Source: Xanthomonas sp. DAR 34887
GTDB lineage: Bacteria; Pseudomonadota; Gammaproteobacteria; Xanthomonadales; Xanthomonadaceae
DNA: 64,000 nucleotides
Direction: 5' to 3'
Assembly: GCF_041245805.1 (NCBI RefSeq)
Contig: NZ_CP162490.1
Location: forward strand, 468,501-532,500
The position numbers were made by a program, and so were the translations under genes. Below, piece by piece: positions 44,096 through 51,744 of the stretch. The notes below the pieces were generated by a model. It was not told the origin of the DNA, did no database searches, and saw only the letters and a program-made list of their open reading frames with translations. The stretch's first letter is position 1. Each line of letters opens with the position of its first letter.

Positions 44096-44113
44096 TCGAT
44101 CCTGTTTTATCGA
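44096..44113. promoter_or_regulatory. Candidate LysR-type operator in the divergent promoter
   Basis: TCGAT (44096-44100) and ATCGA (44109-44113) flank 8 AT-richer bases in the 105-bp divergent spacer, in the style of LysR regulator sites. It lies over the leader of the LysR gene itself. Confidence 0.4.
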
Positions 44114-44196
44114 AGATTGGATGCTGAATTTCCCGATTTTCAGGAACATCTTCGGTGGCTAGGCTGTGCGCAGTCAATCTCCAGCGCGAGACGCCC

Positions 44197-44520
44197 ATGC
44201 CCCACCTGCCTCCATCTGGTGCTTCCGCGTTCGCCGACATCGCGCCGAAGTTCGCGCAACTGACCGATGACGTGCTGTTCGCCGACCTGTGGCAGCGCCC
44301 GCTGCTGTCGCCGCGCGAGCGCAGCCTGGTCACGGTCGCGGCGCTGGTCGCGCTGTACCGACCGCAGCAGTTGCCGTTCCATCTGAGCCGCGCGCTGGAC
44401 AACGGCCTGGGCCGCGACGAACTGGCCGAAGCGATCACCCATCTGGCGTTCTACGCGGGCTGGCCGTGCGCCGCCTCGGCGCTGCCGCTGCTGCGCGCCG
44501 CGACCGCGTCGGCCATCTGA
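44197..44520 (+). CDS. Carboxymuconolactone decarboxylase family protein
   Basis: A 107-residue all-helical protein matching the short CMD family: LSPRERSLVTVAALVAL (~45-61), LPFHLSRALDNGLGRDEL (~67-84) and ITHLAFYAGWPCAASAL (~88-104). It lacks the CxxC of AhpD peroxidases, so a peroxidase role is unlikely; the family includes decarboxylases and many uncharacterised members. It is the first gene of a three-gene operon. GAGA precedes the ATG at 44197. Confidence 0.85.
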   Translation: MPHLPPSGASAFADIAPKFAQLTDDVLFADLWQRPLLSPRERSLVTVAALVALYRPQQLPFHLSRALDNGLGRDELAEAITHLAFYAGWPCAASALPLLRAATASAI

Positions 44521-44541
44521 TTCCCAAACAGGAGACATCCC

Positions 44542-44940
44542 ATGCCCTACGCCCGTATTTCGCTGCATCGCGGCGCTCCCCCGGACTATCTGCGCGCCTT
44601 GTCCGCCAGCGTCTATCAGGCCATGCATGAAGCGTTCGAAGTGCCGGCCGGCGATTGCTTCCAGGTCATCCACCAGCACGAGCCGGGCGAACTGGTGTTC
44701 GATCGCCACTATCTCGGCGGACCGCGCTCGGACGCCTTCGTGCTGATCGCGATCACGGCCGGGCGGCCGCGCAGCGAGGCGTGCAAGCGCGCGTTCTACC
44801 GGCGCCTGGTGGAGCTGCTGGCGATCGCGCCGGGCATCGCGCCGGAAGACGTGATGGTCAATATCGTCACCACGCAGGCGCAGGACTGGTCCTTCGGCGG
44901 CGGCCGCGCCGGGATCACCGCAGCGGAGGCCGACGCATGA
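44542..44940 (+). CDS. Tautomerase family protein
   Basis: A 132-residue tautomerase-superfamily protein. The catalytic N-terminal proline would be Pro2, exposed after Met removal (MPYARISL). RPRSEACKRAFYRRLVELLA (~76-95) and PEDVMVNIV (~102-110) are typical of the fused or long 4-oxalocrotonate-tautomerase subgroup. An AGGAGA site lies upstream. It sits between the CMD-like and DUF4865 genes, overlapping the latter by four bases (ATGA). Confidence 0.88.
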   Translation: MPYARISLHRGAPPDYLRALSASVYQAMHEAFEVPAGDCFQVIHQHEPGELVFDRHYLGGPRSDAFVLIAITAGRPRSEACKRAFYRRLVELLAIAPGIAPEDVMVNIVTTQAQDWSFGGGRAGITAAEADA

Positions 44941-45506
44941 TCGCCATGCAGTACGGCATCGCGTTGCCGGCCGACTACGACATGGCCATCATCCGGCGCC
45001 GCATCGCCGACAAGGGGCCGTTGCTGGACGATCTACCGGGGCTGGTGTTCAAGGCCTATCTCAGCGCCGATCGCGGCGATCGCGCGCTGTCCAGCCGCAA
45101 CAATCTGTATGCGCCGTTCTACCTGTGGCGCGACGCCGAGGCGATGCGCGATTTCCTTGCCGGCGCCGCGTTCCGCGCGCTGACCGCGTCGTTCGGACGG
45201 CCTGCGGTGCAATTGTGGACGGTATGCGCCGCGCATCTGCATGCGGACCTGCGCAGCGCCCGCTACGCCCGGCGCGAGATCGTCGCGATTCCCGATACCG
45301 ACGAGCTCGAAACGCTGGGCGAGCGCGAAACCGCGCGGGCGAGGGACGATCTTGCCGCAGGCGCGCTAGCCACAGTGAGCGCCTATGAGCCGCATGGCTG
45401 GAACCTGCTGCGACTGCGACTCTGGCGCGATCTGCCGCCGCCGTCGCCGGACGCAGGTCAAGCCTATGCCGTGGGCCACGTGTCCATGCCAGCACGCGAT
45501 CACTGA
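44937..45506 (+). CDS. DUF4865 family protein
   Basis: A 189-residue protein starting MIAMQYGIALPADYDMAIIR, the DUF4865 N-terminus, with LPGLVFKAYL (~33-42) and NLYAPFYLWRD (~56-66). The family is linked to LysR/tautomerase loci and has a dimeric alpha/beta-barrel-like pattern. Function unknown. Translation is coupled to the tautomerase gene through the ATGA overlap. Confidence 0.85.
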   Translation: MIAMQYGIALPADYDMAIIRRRIADKGPLLDDLPGLVFKAYLSADRGDRALSSRNNLYAPFYLWRDAEAMRDFLAGAAFRALTASFGRPAVQLWTVCAAHLHADLRSARYARREIVAIPDTDELETLGERETARARDDLAAGALATVSAYEPHGWNLLRLRLWRDLPPPSPDAGQAYAVGHVSMPARDH

Positions 45507-45540
45507 GCTAACGGGTCCCGGCGTTGCGCTTTTGCTTTTA

Positions 45541-45579
45541 CCATTCCCGGTTCCCCCCACTTCCCATTCCCGGCCTCCC
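45541..45579. repeat. Single arm of the heptad repeat abutting the SDR start
   Basis: CCATTCCCGG...CCCATTCCCGG units run up to the base before the ATG of the SDR gene. No left arm is visible here, unlike the other copies. They replace the expected Shine-Dalgarno. Confidence 0.65.
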
Positions 45580-46335
45580 ATGACCAAGACCGCCCTGATC
45601 ACCGGTGCCACCTCCGGTTTCGGCGCCGCCGCCGTGCGCCGCTTCGTCGACGCCGGTTGGCGCGTGATTGCCACCGGCCGCCGCGCCGAGCGGCTGCAGC
45701 CGCTGTTGGCCGAGTTCGGCGCCGAGCGCGTGCACGTGGCGGCATTCGACATCCGCGACGAAGCGGCGCTGGATGCGATGCTGGCGGCGCTGCCCGACGC
45801 GTTCCGCGGCATCGACCTGCTGGTCAACAATGCCGGCCTGGCGCAGGGCACCGCACCGGCGCAGGCCGCGTCGCTGGACGACTGGCGCACGATGATCGAT
45901 ACCAACATCACCGCGCTGGTGACCCTGACCCATCGCCTGCTGCCCACGCTGATCCAGCGCCGTGGCGCGATCGTCAACATCAGTTCGGTGGCCGCGCTGT
46001 ACCCGTATCCGGGCGGTAATGCCTACGGCGGCACCAAGGCCTTCGTCAGCCAGTTCTCGCTGGGCCTGCGTTCGGATCTGCACGGCACCGGCGTGCGCGT
46101 GACCGCGATCGAGCCGGGCATGGCCGAGACCGAGTTCACCCTGGTGCGGACCCATGGCGACCAAGGCGCGTCGGACAAGCTCTACCACGGCGCGCAGCCG
46201 ATGACCGCCGAGGATATCGCCGAGCAGATCTTCTGGGTCGCCACGCTGCCGCCGCATCTGAACATCAATCGGCTGGAAATCATGCCGGTGACGCAGTCCT
46301 TCGCCGGCTTTCAGGTGGCTAGGGGCGGGGAATAG
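45580..46335 (+). CDS. Short-chain dehydrogenase (YdfG-like)
   Basis: A 251-residue classical SDR with TGATSGFG (8-15), NNAG (~84-87), the catalytic Ser in NISSVAAL and Tyr-x-x-x-Lys in NAYGGTKAF (~147-155). It most resembles NADP 3-hydroxy acid (serine) dehydrogenases of the YdfG group. No Shine-Dalgarno is seen because a heptad repeat arm lies directly ahead of the ATG. Its stop codon lies within another heptad repeat, so the last residues (ARGGE) may be repeat-derived. Confidence 0.9.
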   Translation: MTKTALITGATSGFGAAAVRRFVDAGWRVIATGRRAERLQPLLAEFGAERVHVAAFDIRDEAALDAMLAALPDAFRGIDLLVNNAGLAQGTAPAQAASLDDWRTMIDTNITALVTLTHRLLPTLIQRRGAIVNISSVAALYPYPGGNAYGGTKAFVSQFSLGLRSDLHGTGVRVTAIEPGMAETEFTLVRTHGDQGASDKLYHGAQPMTAEDIAEQIFWVATLPPHLNINRLEIMPVTQSFAGFQVARGGE

Positions 46336-46536
46336 GGAGTGGGGAATCGGGAATAGGAAAAGCGAAAGCGAAAGCAGGCACCGTTGCGCCTGCTGATTGT
46401 CGCAGCCGGGCCGCCATCAGCCGCGCTCGCTCGACTGACACAGAAAATTAAACGACTGGCCTGTGCAGACCAGTCGCAAGGAGGCAGGAGAAGTCGCTTC
46501 TCCCTATTCCCGATTCTCGATTCCCGACTCCCCGCC
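46323..46536. repeat. Heptad inverted repeat between convergent genes
   Basis: GGGGAATAGGGAGTGGGGAA-type units (~46325-46358) are mirrored by CTATTCCCGATTCTCGATTC-type units (~46503-46530), enclosing ~140 bp with no gene. The left arm overlaps the SDR stop codon and the right arm ends at the SPOR protein stop. Confidence 0.8.
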
Positions 46537-47361
46537 TCACTGCGCCTTGATCGCGATCGCCGGCAGCCCGCTGCCGGTCAGCTTCTGCTTGGCTGCGGCC
46601 AGTTCGCTGGCGGTGCCGTACGGCCCCATGCGCACGCGGTACACGGTCTTGCCGCTGATCTGCGCCGATTCCACGCGCGCCGACAGGCCCAGCATCGCCA
46701 GCTTGGCCTTGGTCGACTCGGCATCGCCGGAGGCGCCGAACGAGCCGGCCTGCAGGATGTAGCGGGCGTTGTCCGGCGCGGCGGCGGCGGTTGCCGCGGG
46801 CGCGGTCGCTGCCGGGGCCGGCTTGGTCGCCGTGGCGACCGTGTTGGCGGGGACGCTCGCTGCGGCCGTTTCGGGCAACGGGGTGGGGTTGGACGCTGCC
46901 GCCGTCGTTGCCGGCGCGGTGGCGGCCGCGGTTGCCGTCGCCGGTGTGGCGGCGGCCGGCTGCGGCGCGCGCGCCTGGCGGTTGGCCTCGGCGCGTGCGC
47001 TGGCGGCCAGTTCGGCGTCGGACATCTGCACTTCCTTGCCGGGCAGCAGGGTGTAGAAGTCGTACTGGGTCTGCGCGTCCTTCTTGGCCTCGGGCTTGGT
47101 GCTGCCGGCCGCCGCCGCTGCCGGTTTGGGCAGTTCCGGCGCCGCGTCCACATCGGCATCGGCCACCGGTGCCGGTTGCGCATCCGGGTTGGCGCGTGGG
47201 CCGCCCACGCGCAGGAAGCCGTCGCCGTCCTTCTTGAACAGGCCCGGCGCTGCCAGGAATACCACTGCCGCGATCGCCACGCCGGCGATCAGCCACACCC
47301 ATCCGGGCGTGCCGTTGCCGCTGTTGCGCCGCGCCTGCGTCTTACCGCGTCGTGCTGCCAT
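46537..47361 (-). CDS. SPOR domain membrane protein (FtsN-like)
   Basis: A 274-residue type II membrane protein: a basic cytoplasmic tail, one helix (~21-41), a long Ala/Pro/Thr-rich periplasmic linker (~75-195) and a C-terminal SPOR domain beginning ARYILQAGSFGASGDAES (~200-217). SPOR domains bind denuded septal peptidoglycan. Its architecture is that of FtsN, and it is encoded 15 bp downstream of argS, the arrangement common in gammaproteobacteria. Confidence 0.88.
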   Translation of the reverse strand: MAARRGKTQARRNSGNGTPGWVWLIAGVAIAAVVFLAAPGLFKKDGDGFLRVGGPRANPDAQPAPVADADVDAAPELPKPAAAAAGSTKPEAKKDAQTQYDFYTLLPGKEVQMSDAELAASARAEANRQARAPQPAAATPATATAAATAPATTAAASNPTPLPETAAASVPANTVATATKPAPAATAPAATAAAAPDNARYILQAGSFGASGDAESTKAKLAMLGLSARVESAQISGKTVYRVRMGPYGTASELAAAKQKLTGSGLPAIAIKAQ

Positions 47362-47376
47362 CTACCGCTTCTCCAC

Positions 47377-49065
47377 TCACATTTTTTCCGGGGCGGACAC
47401 GCCCAGGAGGTTCAGGCCGTTGGCCAGCACTTGCTGCGCCGCCACGGCCAGGGTCAACTTGGCGTTGCGCTCGCTCGCATCGTCCACCAGCACCGGAGTG
47501 CCGTGGTACCAGGTGTGGAACGCAGTCGCCAGTTCGCGCAGGTATTGCGCGATCAGGTGCGGCTCCAGCACATGCCCCGCATTCTCCACCACTTCCGGGT
47601 AGCGCGAGAGTTCCAGCATCAGTTCCAGCGAGGTCGCATCGTTCAGCCGGTTCAGCTGGCCCAGGCCATCGGCCTGGTCGTAGTCCAGTTTCTTCTCCTG
47701 CGCCTGGCGCAGCAGGCTGCACACCCGGGCATGCGCGTACTGCACGTAGAACACCGGATTGTCGTTGCTCTGCTGGCGCGCCAGGTCGATGTCGAAGGTC
47801 AGCTGCGAATCGGGCTTGCGCGCGATCAGGAACCAGCGCGTGGCATCGCGGCCGGCTTCCTCGATCAGGTCGCGCAGGGTCAGGTAGCTGCCGGCGCGCT
47901 TGGACAGCTTCACTTCCTCGCCGCCGCGCATCACCGTGACCATCTGGTGCAGCACGTACTCGGGCCAGCCCTTGGGGATGCCCAGGTCCATCGCCTGCAG
48001 GCCGGCGCGCACCCGTGCCAGCGAGCCGTGGTGGTCGGCGCCCAGTTCGGTGATCGCGCGCACGTAGCCGCGCTGCCACTTGCTCAGGTGATAGGCCACG
48101 TCCGGCACGAAATAGGTGTAGCTGCCGTCGGACTTGCGCATCACGCGGTCCTTGTCGTCGCCGAAATCGGTCGATTTCAGCCACAGCGCGCCGCCTTCCT
48201 CGTAGGTGTGGCCGGAGGCGACCAGCTTCTGCACCGCCTCCTCGACCTTGCCGTCGCGGTACAGCGAGCTTTCCAGGAAGTAGATGTCGAAGTCCACGCC
48301 GAATGCGGCCAGGTCGTGGTTCTGCTCGTTGCGCAGGTAGGCCACGGCGAAGCGGCGGATCGCTTCCAGGTCCTGCGGGTCCTTGGCGCCGGTGACCACG
48401 TGGCCTTCCAGGTCCACCGCGGCGCCGGCCAGATAGGCATCGGCCACGTCCTGGATGTAGTCGCCGCGGTAGCCTTCTTCCGGCCAGTCGGGGCTGTCGG
48501 GGGTCTTGCCCTGCGCGCGCGCCTGCACCGAGCGCGCCAGATTCTCGATCTGGCCGCCGCCGTCGTTGTAGTAGAACTCGCGCTTGGCGTTCCAGCCGTT
48601 GGCCTCGAGCAGCCGCGCCAGGCAGTCGCCGATCGCCGCAGCACGGCCGTGACCCACGTGCAGCGGGCCGGTCGGATTGGCCGAGACGTATTCCACGCCC
48701 ACGGTGCGGCCATTGCCGACCAGGCTGCGGCCGTAGTCCTCGCCCTGCTTGATCACCGCGAGCACTTCGCGCTGGTAGGCGCTGGGGCTGAGGTGGAAGT
48801 TGATGAAGCCGGGGCCGGCGATCTCGACCCGGGTCACTTCGTCGCTGGCCGGCAGCGCGGCGACCAGTTGCTGGGCCAGGGCGCGCGGATTGCCGCGCGC
48901 GGCCTTGGCCAGCAGCATCGCGGCGTTGGTGGCGAAGTCGCCGTGCTCGCGGGTCTTGGGCCGTTCGACCACGAAGTCCGGCGGCAGGGTGTCGGCCGGC
49001 AGGGTGCCGTTGGCGCGCAAGGCTTCGATGCCTTGACCGATCAGGGCGCGGAGTTGGGATTTCAC
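47377..49065 (-). CDS. argS: Arginyl-tRNA synthetase
   Basis: A 562-residue class I synthetase of normal length. The N-terminal Add-1 domain contains EHGDFATNAAML, the HIGH motif is HVGH (136-139) after NPTGPL, and the C-terminal DALR anticodon-binding domain begins near YVQYAHARVCSLLRQ. It charges tRNA-Arg; one such tRNA, anticodon CCG, is encoded at 30936. The start is a GTG at 49065, preceded by a weak GAGA. Confidence 0.97.
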   Translation of the reverse strand: MKSQLRALIGQGIEALRANGTLPADTLPPDFVVERPKTREHGDFATNAAMLLAKAARGNPRALAQQLVAALPASDEVTRVEIAGPGFINFHLSPSAYQREVLAVIKQGEDYGRSLVGNGRTVGVEYVSANPTGPLHVGHGRAAAIGDCLARLLEANGWNAKREFYYNDGGGQIENLARSVQARAQGKTPDSPDWPEEGYRGDYIQDVADAYLAGAAVDLEGHVVTGAKDPQDLEAIRRFAVAYLRNEQNHDLAAFGVDFDIYFLESSLYRDGKVEEAVQKLVASGHTYEEGGALWLKSTDFGDDKDRVMRKSDGSYTYFVPDVAYHLSKWQRGYVRAITELGADHHGSLARVRAGLQAMDLGIPKGWPEYVLHQMVTVMRGGEEVKLSKRAGSYLTLRDLIEEAGRDATRWFLIARKPDSQLTFDIDLARQQSNDNPVFYVQYAHARVCSLLRQAQEKKLDYDQADGLGQLNRLNDATSLELMLELSRYPEVVENAGHVLEPHLIAQYLRELATAFHTWYHGTPVLVDDASERNAKLTLAVAAQQVLANGLNLLGVSAPEKM

Positions 49066-49221
49066 GTGATCTCTGCTTGAAGCGCGGAACCGGCGATTTT
49101 ACCCGACCCGCCGCCTCCCGGCCCGTGCCGGGTTCAGCCCGACCTCAGGCCGTCGGCCGATGGCGGGGCATTGGCGATGCGCAACGCCGCCGCCACGCTG
49201 CCACGGCTCCCGGAATCCGGC

Positions 49222-49896
49222 TCAGGCCCACCCGCGCGCAGCCATCGACACCGGCGCCCCGTCGCCGACGATGAAATGGTCCAGCAAGCGGATGTCCACC
49301 AGGCCCAGCGCCTGTTTCAGGCGGTGGGTGACGGCGCGGTCGGCGGGCGAGGGTTCCGAATTTCCCGAGGGATGGTTGTGGCCGATGATCACCGCGGCCG
49401 CGTTGTGCGCCAGCGCGCGCCGCACCACTTCGCGCGGATGCACCTCGGCGCCGTCCAGGGTACCATGGGACAGTTCTTCGAACGCCAGCGAGCGGTGCTT
49501 GGTGTCCAGGAACAGCACCGCGAACACCTCGTGCGGCCATGCCCGCAGCCGCTGCGCGAAGTAGCGGCCGGCCGCCCCCGGATCGGTCAGGGTGGTGCCG
49601 CGCTCCAGCTCGGCGGCCAGGTGGCGCTTGGCCAGCTCCAGCGCCGCCGACAGCTTGCAGGCCCGCGCCGGGCCGAGTCCCGGCAGGCGCACCAATTCGC
49701 GTGGCGGGCGGTCCAGCAGCATGCGCAGCGGTCCGTGCCGCTTCAGCAGGTCGCGCGAGGTCCGCACTGCGTCGCTGCCGGGCAGGCCGGAGCCGAGGAA
49801 GATCGCCAGCAGTTCGGCGTCGGAGAGCGCGCCGGGACCGTGCGCCAGCAGCTTTTCCCTTGGACGTTCGGTGTCGGGCCAGTCGTTGATGTGCAT
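49222..49896 (-). CDS. radC: RadC family JAMM protein
   Basis: A 224-residue RadC/YicR protein with an N-terminal helix-hairpin-helix (LVRLPGLGPARACKLSAALE, ~68-87) and the JAMM/MPN metal motif GHNHPSGNSEPSPAD (~172-186) with the upstream Glu in GAEVHPREVV. Despite the name the repair role is disputed; the fold suggests a metalloprotease or nuclease. It is divergent from coaBC, with ~100 bp between them. Confidence 0.93.
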   Translation of the reverse strand: MHINDWPDTERPREKLLAHGPGALSDAELLAIFLGSGLPGSDAVRTSRDLLKRHGPLRMLLDRPPRELVRLPGLGPARACKLSAALELAKRHLAAELERGTTLTDPGAAGRYFAQRLRAWPHEVFAVLFLDTKHRSLAFEELSHGTLDGAEVHPREVVRRALAHNAAAVIIGHNHPSGNSEPSPADRAVTHRLKQALGLVDIRLLDHFIVGDGAPVSMAARGWA

Positions 49897-49993
49897 ATCG
49901 CCAGATTGGCGGGCGATATGGCGCAACGGTATCAGGGCCGCAAAGGGCCATCGGGTAAGCTAATCGTTCTTGCATGGGTAGGACATTCCCGAC

Positions 49994-51262
49994 GTGACCG
50001 GTACTTTCGAGGGGCCCCTGCAGGGGCGGCGTGTGCTGTTGTGCGTAGGCGGCGGCATCGCTGCCTACAAGGCGCTGGAGCTGGTGCGACGGCTGCGCGC
50101 GGCGGGTGCCGAGGTGCAGGTGGCGATGACCGCCGGCGCGCAGCAGTTCGTCACGCCGCTGAGCTTCCAGGCGCTGTCCGCGCACCCGACCCGCACCAGC
50201 CTGTGGGACAGCGCCGCCGAGCAGGCGATGGGCCATCTGGAGCTGGCGCGCTGGGCCGATCGCGTGGTGGTGGCCCCGGCCACCGCCGACCTGCTGGCGC
50301 GGCTGGCCCATGGCCTGGCCGACGACCTGGTGACCACGCTGTGCCTGGCCACCGACGCGCCGCTGACCGTGTGCCCGGCGATGAACCACCGCATGTGGCT
50401 GCACCCTGCCACCCAGGCCAATGTCGCCACGCTGCGCCAACGCGGCGCCAGCGTGGTCGGGCCGAACGACGGCCCGCTGGCCGAGGGCGAGTCCGGTCCC
50501 GGACGCCTGGCCGAGCCGGAAGAGATCGTCGCCGCGCTGGGCGATGGCCGCGCAGCGGCCGCCGTCGCGGCCCCTCTGGCGGCGCCTGCGCCGGTCGCGG
50601 CCACCACCGGTGGCGGTCCGCTGCACGGCCTGCGCCTGCTGATCAGCGCCGGGCCGACCTACGAGGACCTGGACCCGGTGCGCTACCTCGGCAACCGCAG
50701 CAGCGGCAAGATGGGTTACGCCCTGGCCGCCGCCGCGGCGCGGCAGGGCGCGTCGGTGGTGCTGGTCAGCGGCCCGGTGCACCTGCCCACGCCCGACGGC
50801 GTGCAGCGCATCGACGTGCGCTCGGCCGCGCAGATGCGCGCCGCGGTGCTCGGCGCGTTGCCGGCCGACATCTACATCGGCACCGCCGCGGTCGCCGACT
50901 ACACGCCCAAGCAGGTCGCCGCGCAGAAGATCAAGAAGAGCGGCGAGGTGCTGACCCTGGAACTGGTGCGCACCCCGGACATCCTGGCCGAGGTCGCCGC
51001 GCAGACCCAGGCGTTGAAACTGGTGGTCGGTTTCGCCGCCGAGACTCACGACATCGAACGCTATGCGCGTGGCAAACTCAACGACAAGCACCTGGACCTG
51101 ATCATCGCCAACCAGGTGGGGGTGGCCGGCAACGGCTTCGAGAGCGACCAGAATGCCGCCACCGCCTACTGGCAACAGGGCGCGCGCAGCTTCCCGGCCG
51201 TGTCCAAGGCGCAACTGGCCGAACAACTGCTGGCCCTGATCGCGGAGCGACTGCACGCATGA
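49994..51262 (+). CDS. coaBC: Bifunctional phosphopantothenoylcysteine decarboxylase/synthetase
   Basis: A 422-residue fusion of CoaC and CoaB. The CoaC half has GGGIAAYKALELVRRL (~18-33) for FMN, the catalytic His in MGHLELARWAD and PAMNHRMW. The CoaB half starts ~210 with SAGPTYEDLDPVRYLGNRSS and contains the KMGYALA loop. It makes 4'-phosphopantetheine for CoA. Translation starts at GTG 49994. It overlaps dut by four bases. Confidence 0.96.
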   Translation: MTGTFEGPLQGRRVLLCVGGGIAAYKALELVRRLRAAGAEVQVAMTAGAQQFVTPLSFQALSAHPTRTSLWDSAAEQAMGHLELARWADRVVVAPATADLLARLAHGLADDLVTTLCLATDAPLTVCPAMNHRMWLHPATQANVATLRQRGASVVGPNDGPLAEGESGPGRLAEPEEIVAALGDGRAAAAVAAPLAAPAPVAATTGGGPLHGLRLLISAGPTYEDLDPVRYLGNRSSGKMGYALAAAAARQGASVVLVSGPVHLPTPDGVQRIDVRSAAQMRAAVLGALPADIYIGTAAVADYTPKQVAAQKIKKSGEVLTLELVRTPDILAEVAAQTQALKLVVGFAAETHDIERYARGKLNDKHLDLIIANQVGVAGNGFESDQNAATAYWQQGARSFPAVSKAQLAEQLLALIAERLHA

Positions 51263-51729
51263 CCACCCCCACGCCATACCCGCTGCAGGTCAAGCTGCTC
51301 GATCCGCGCTTCGGCGACAGCTGGCCGCTGCCGGACTACGCCACCGAAGCCAGCGCCGGGCTCGATCTGCGCGCGGCCACCGAGGCGCCGCTGACCCTGG
51401 CGCCGGGCGATACCGCGCTGATTCCCAGCGGGCTGTCCATCTACATCGCCGATCCGCAGCTGTGCGCGGTGGTCTTGCCGCGCTCCGGGCTGGGCCATCG
51501 CCACGGCATCGTGCTCGGCAACGGCACCGGCCTGATCGATGCCGACTACCAGGGCCCGCTGCTGATCAGCGTCTGGAACCGGGGCCGCGAGCCGTTCACG
51601 GTCGCCCCCGGCGACCGCATCGCGCAGCTGGTGGTGATGCCGGTCGTGCGCGTTGCCCTGCAGGTGGTGGATACTTTCGCCGACAGCGCCAGGGGAACGG
51701 GTGGATTCGGCCATACCGGAGTGCGCTGA
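51259..51729 (+). CDS. dut: Deoxyuridine 5'-triphosphate nucleotidohydrolase
   Basis: A 156-residue trimeric dUTPase with all five motifs: AGLDLRA, PRSGLGHRHG, GLIDADYQGPL, RIAQLVV and the P-loop-like GTGGFGHTG at the C-terminus. It hydrolyses dUTP to dUMP, keeping uracil out of DNA and feeding dTMP synthesis. It is coupled to coaBC (ATGA) and followed 15 bp later by xanB. Confidence 0.97.
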   Translation: MTTPTPYPLQVKLLDPRFGDSWPLPDYATEASAGLDLRAATEAPLTLAPGDTALIPSGLSIYIADPQLCAVVLPRSGLGHRHGIVLGNGTGLIDADYQGPLLISVWNRGREPFTVAPGDRIAQLVVMPVVRVALQVVDTFADSARGTGGFGHTGVR

Positions 51730-51744
51730 CAGGGGATCGTCTGC

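Noticed and set aside
44197..44520. AhpD-type alkylhydroperoxidase
   Set aside because: The protein lacks the CxxC catalytic pair, so only the wider carboxymuconolactone decarboxylase family can be claimed.
46384..49080. An 898-codon open frame on the plus strand, antisense to argS and the SPOR gene
   Set aside because: No domain is recognisable and the opposite strand has complete argS motifs; it is a composition artefact.
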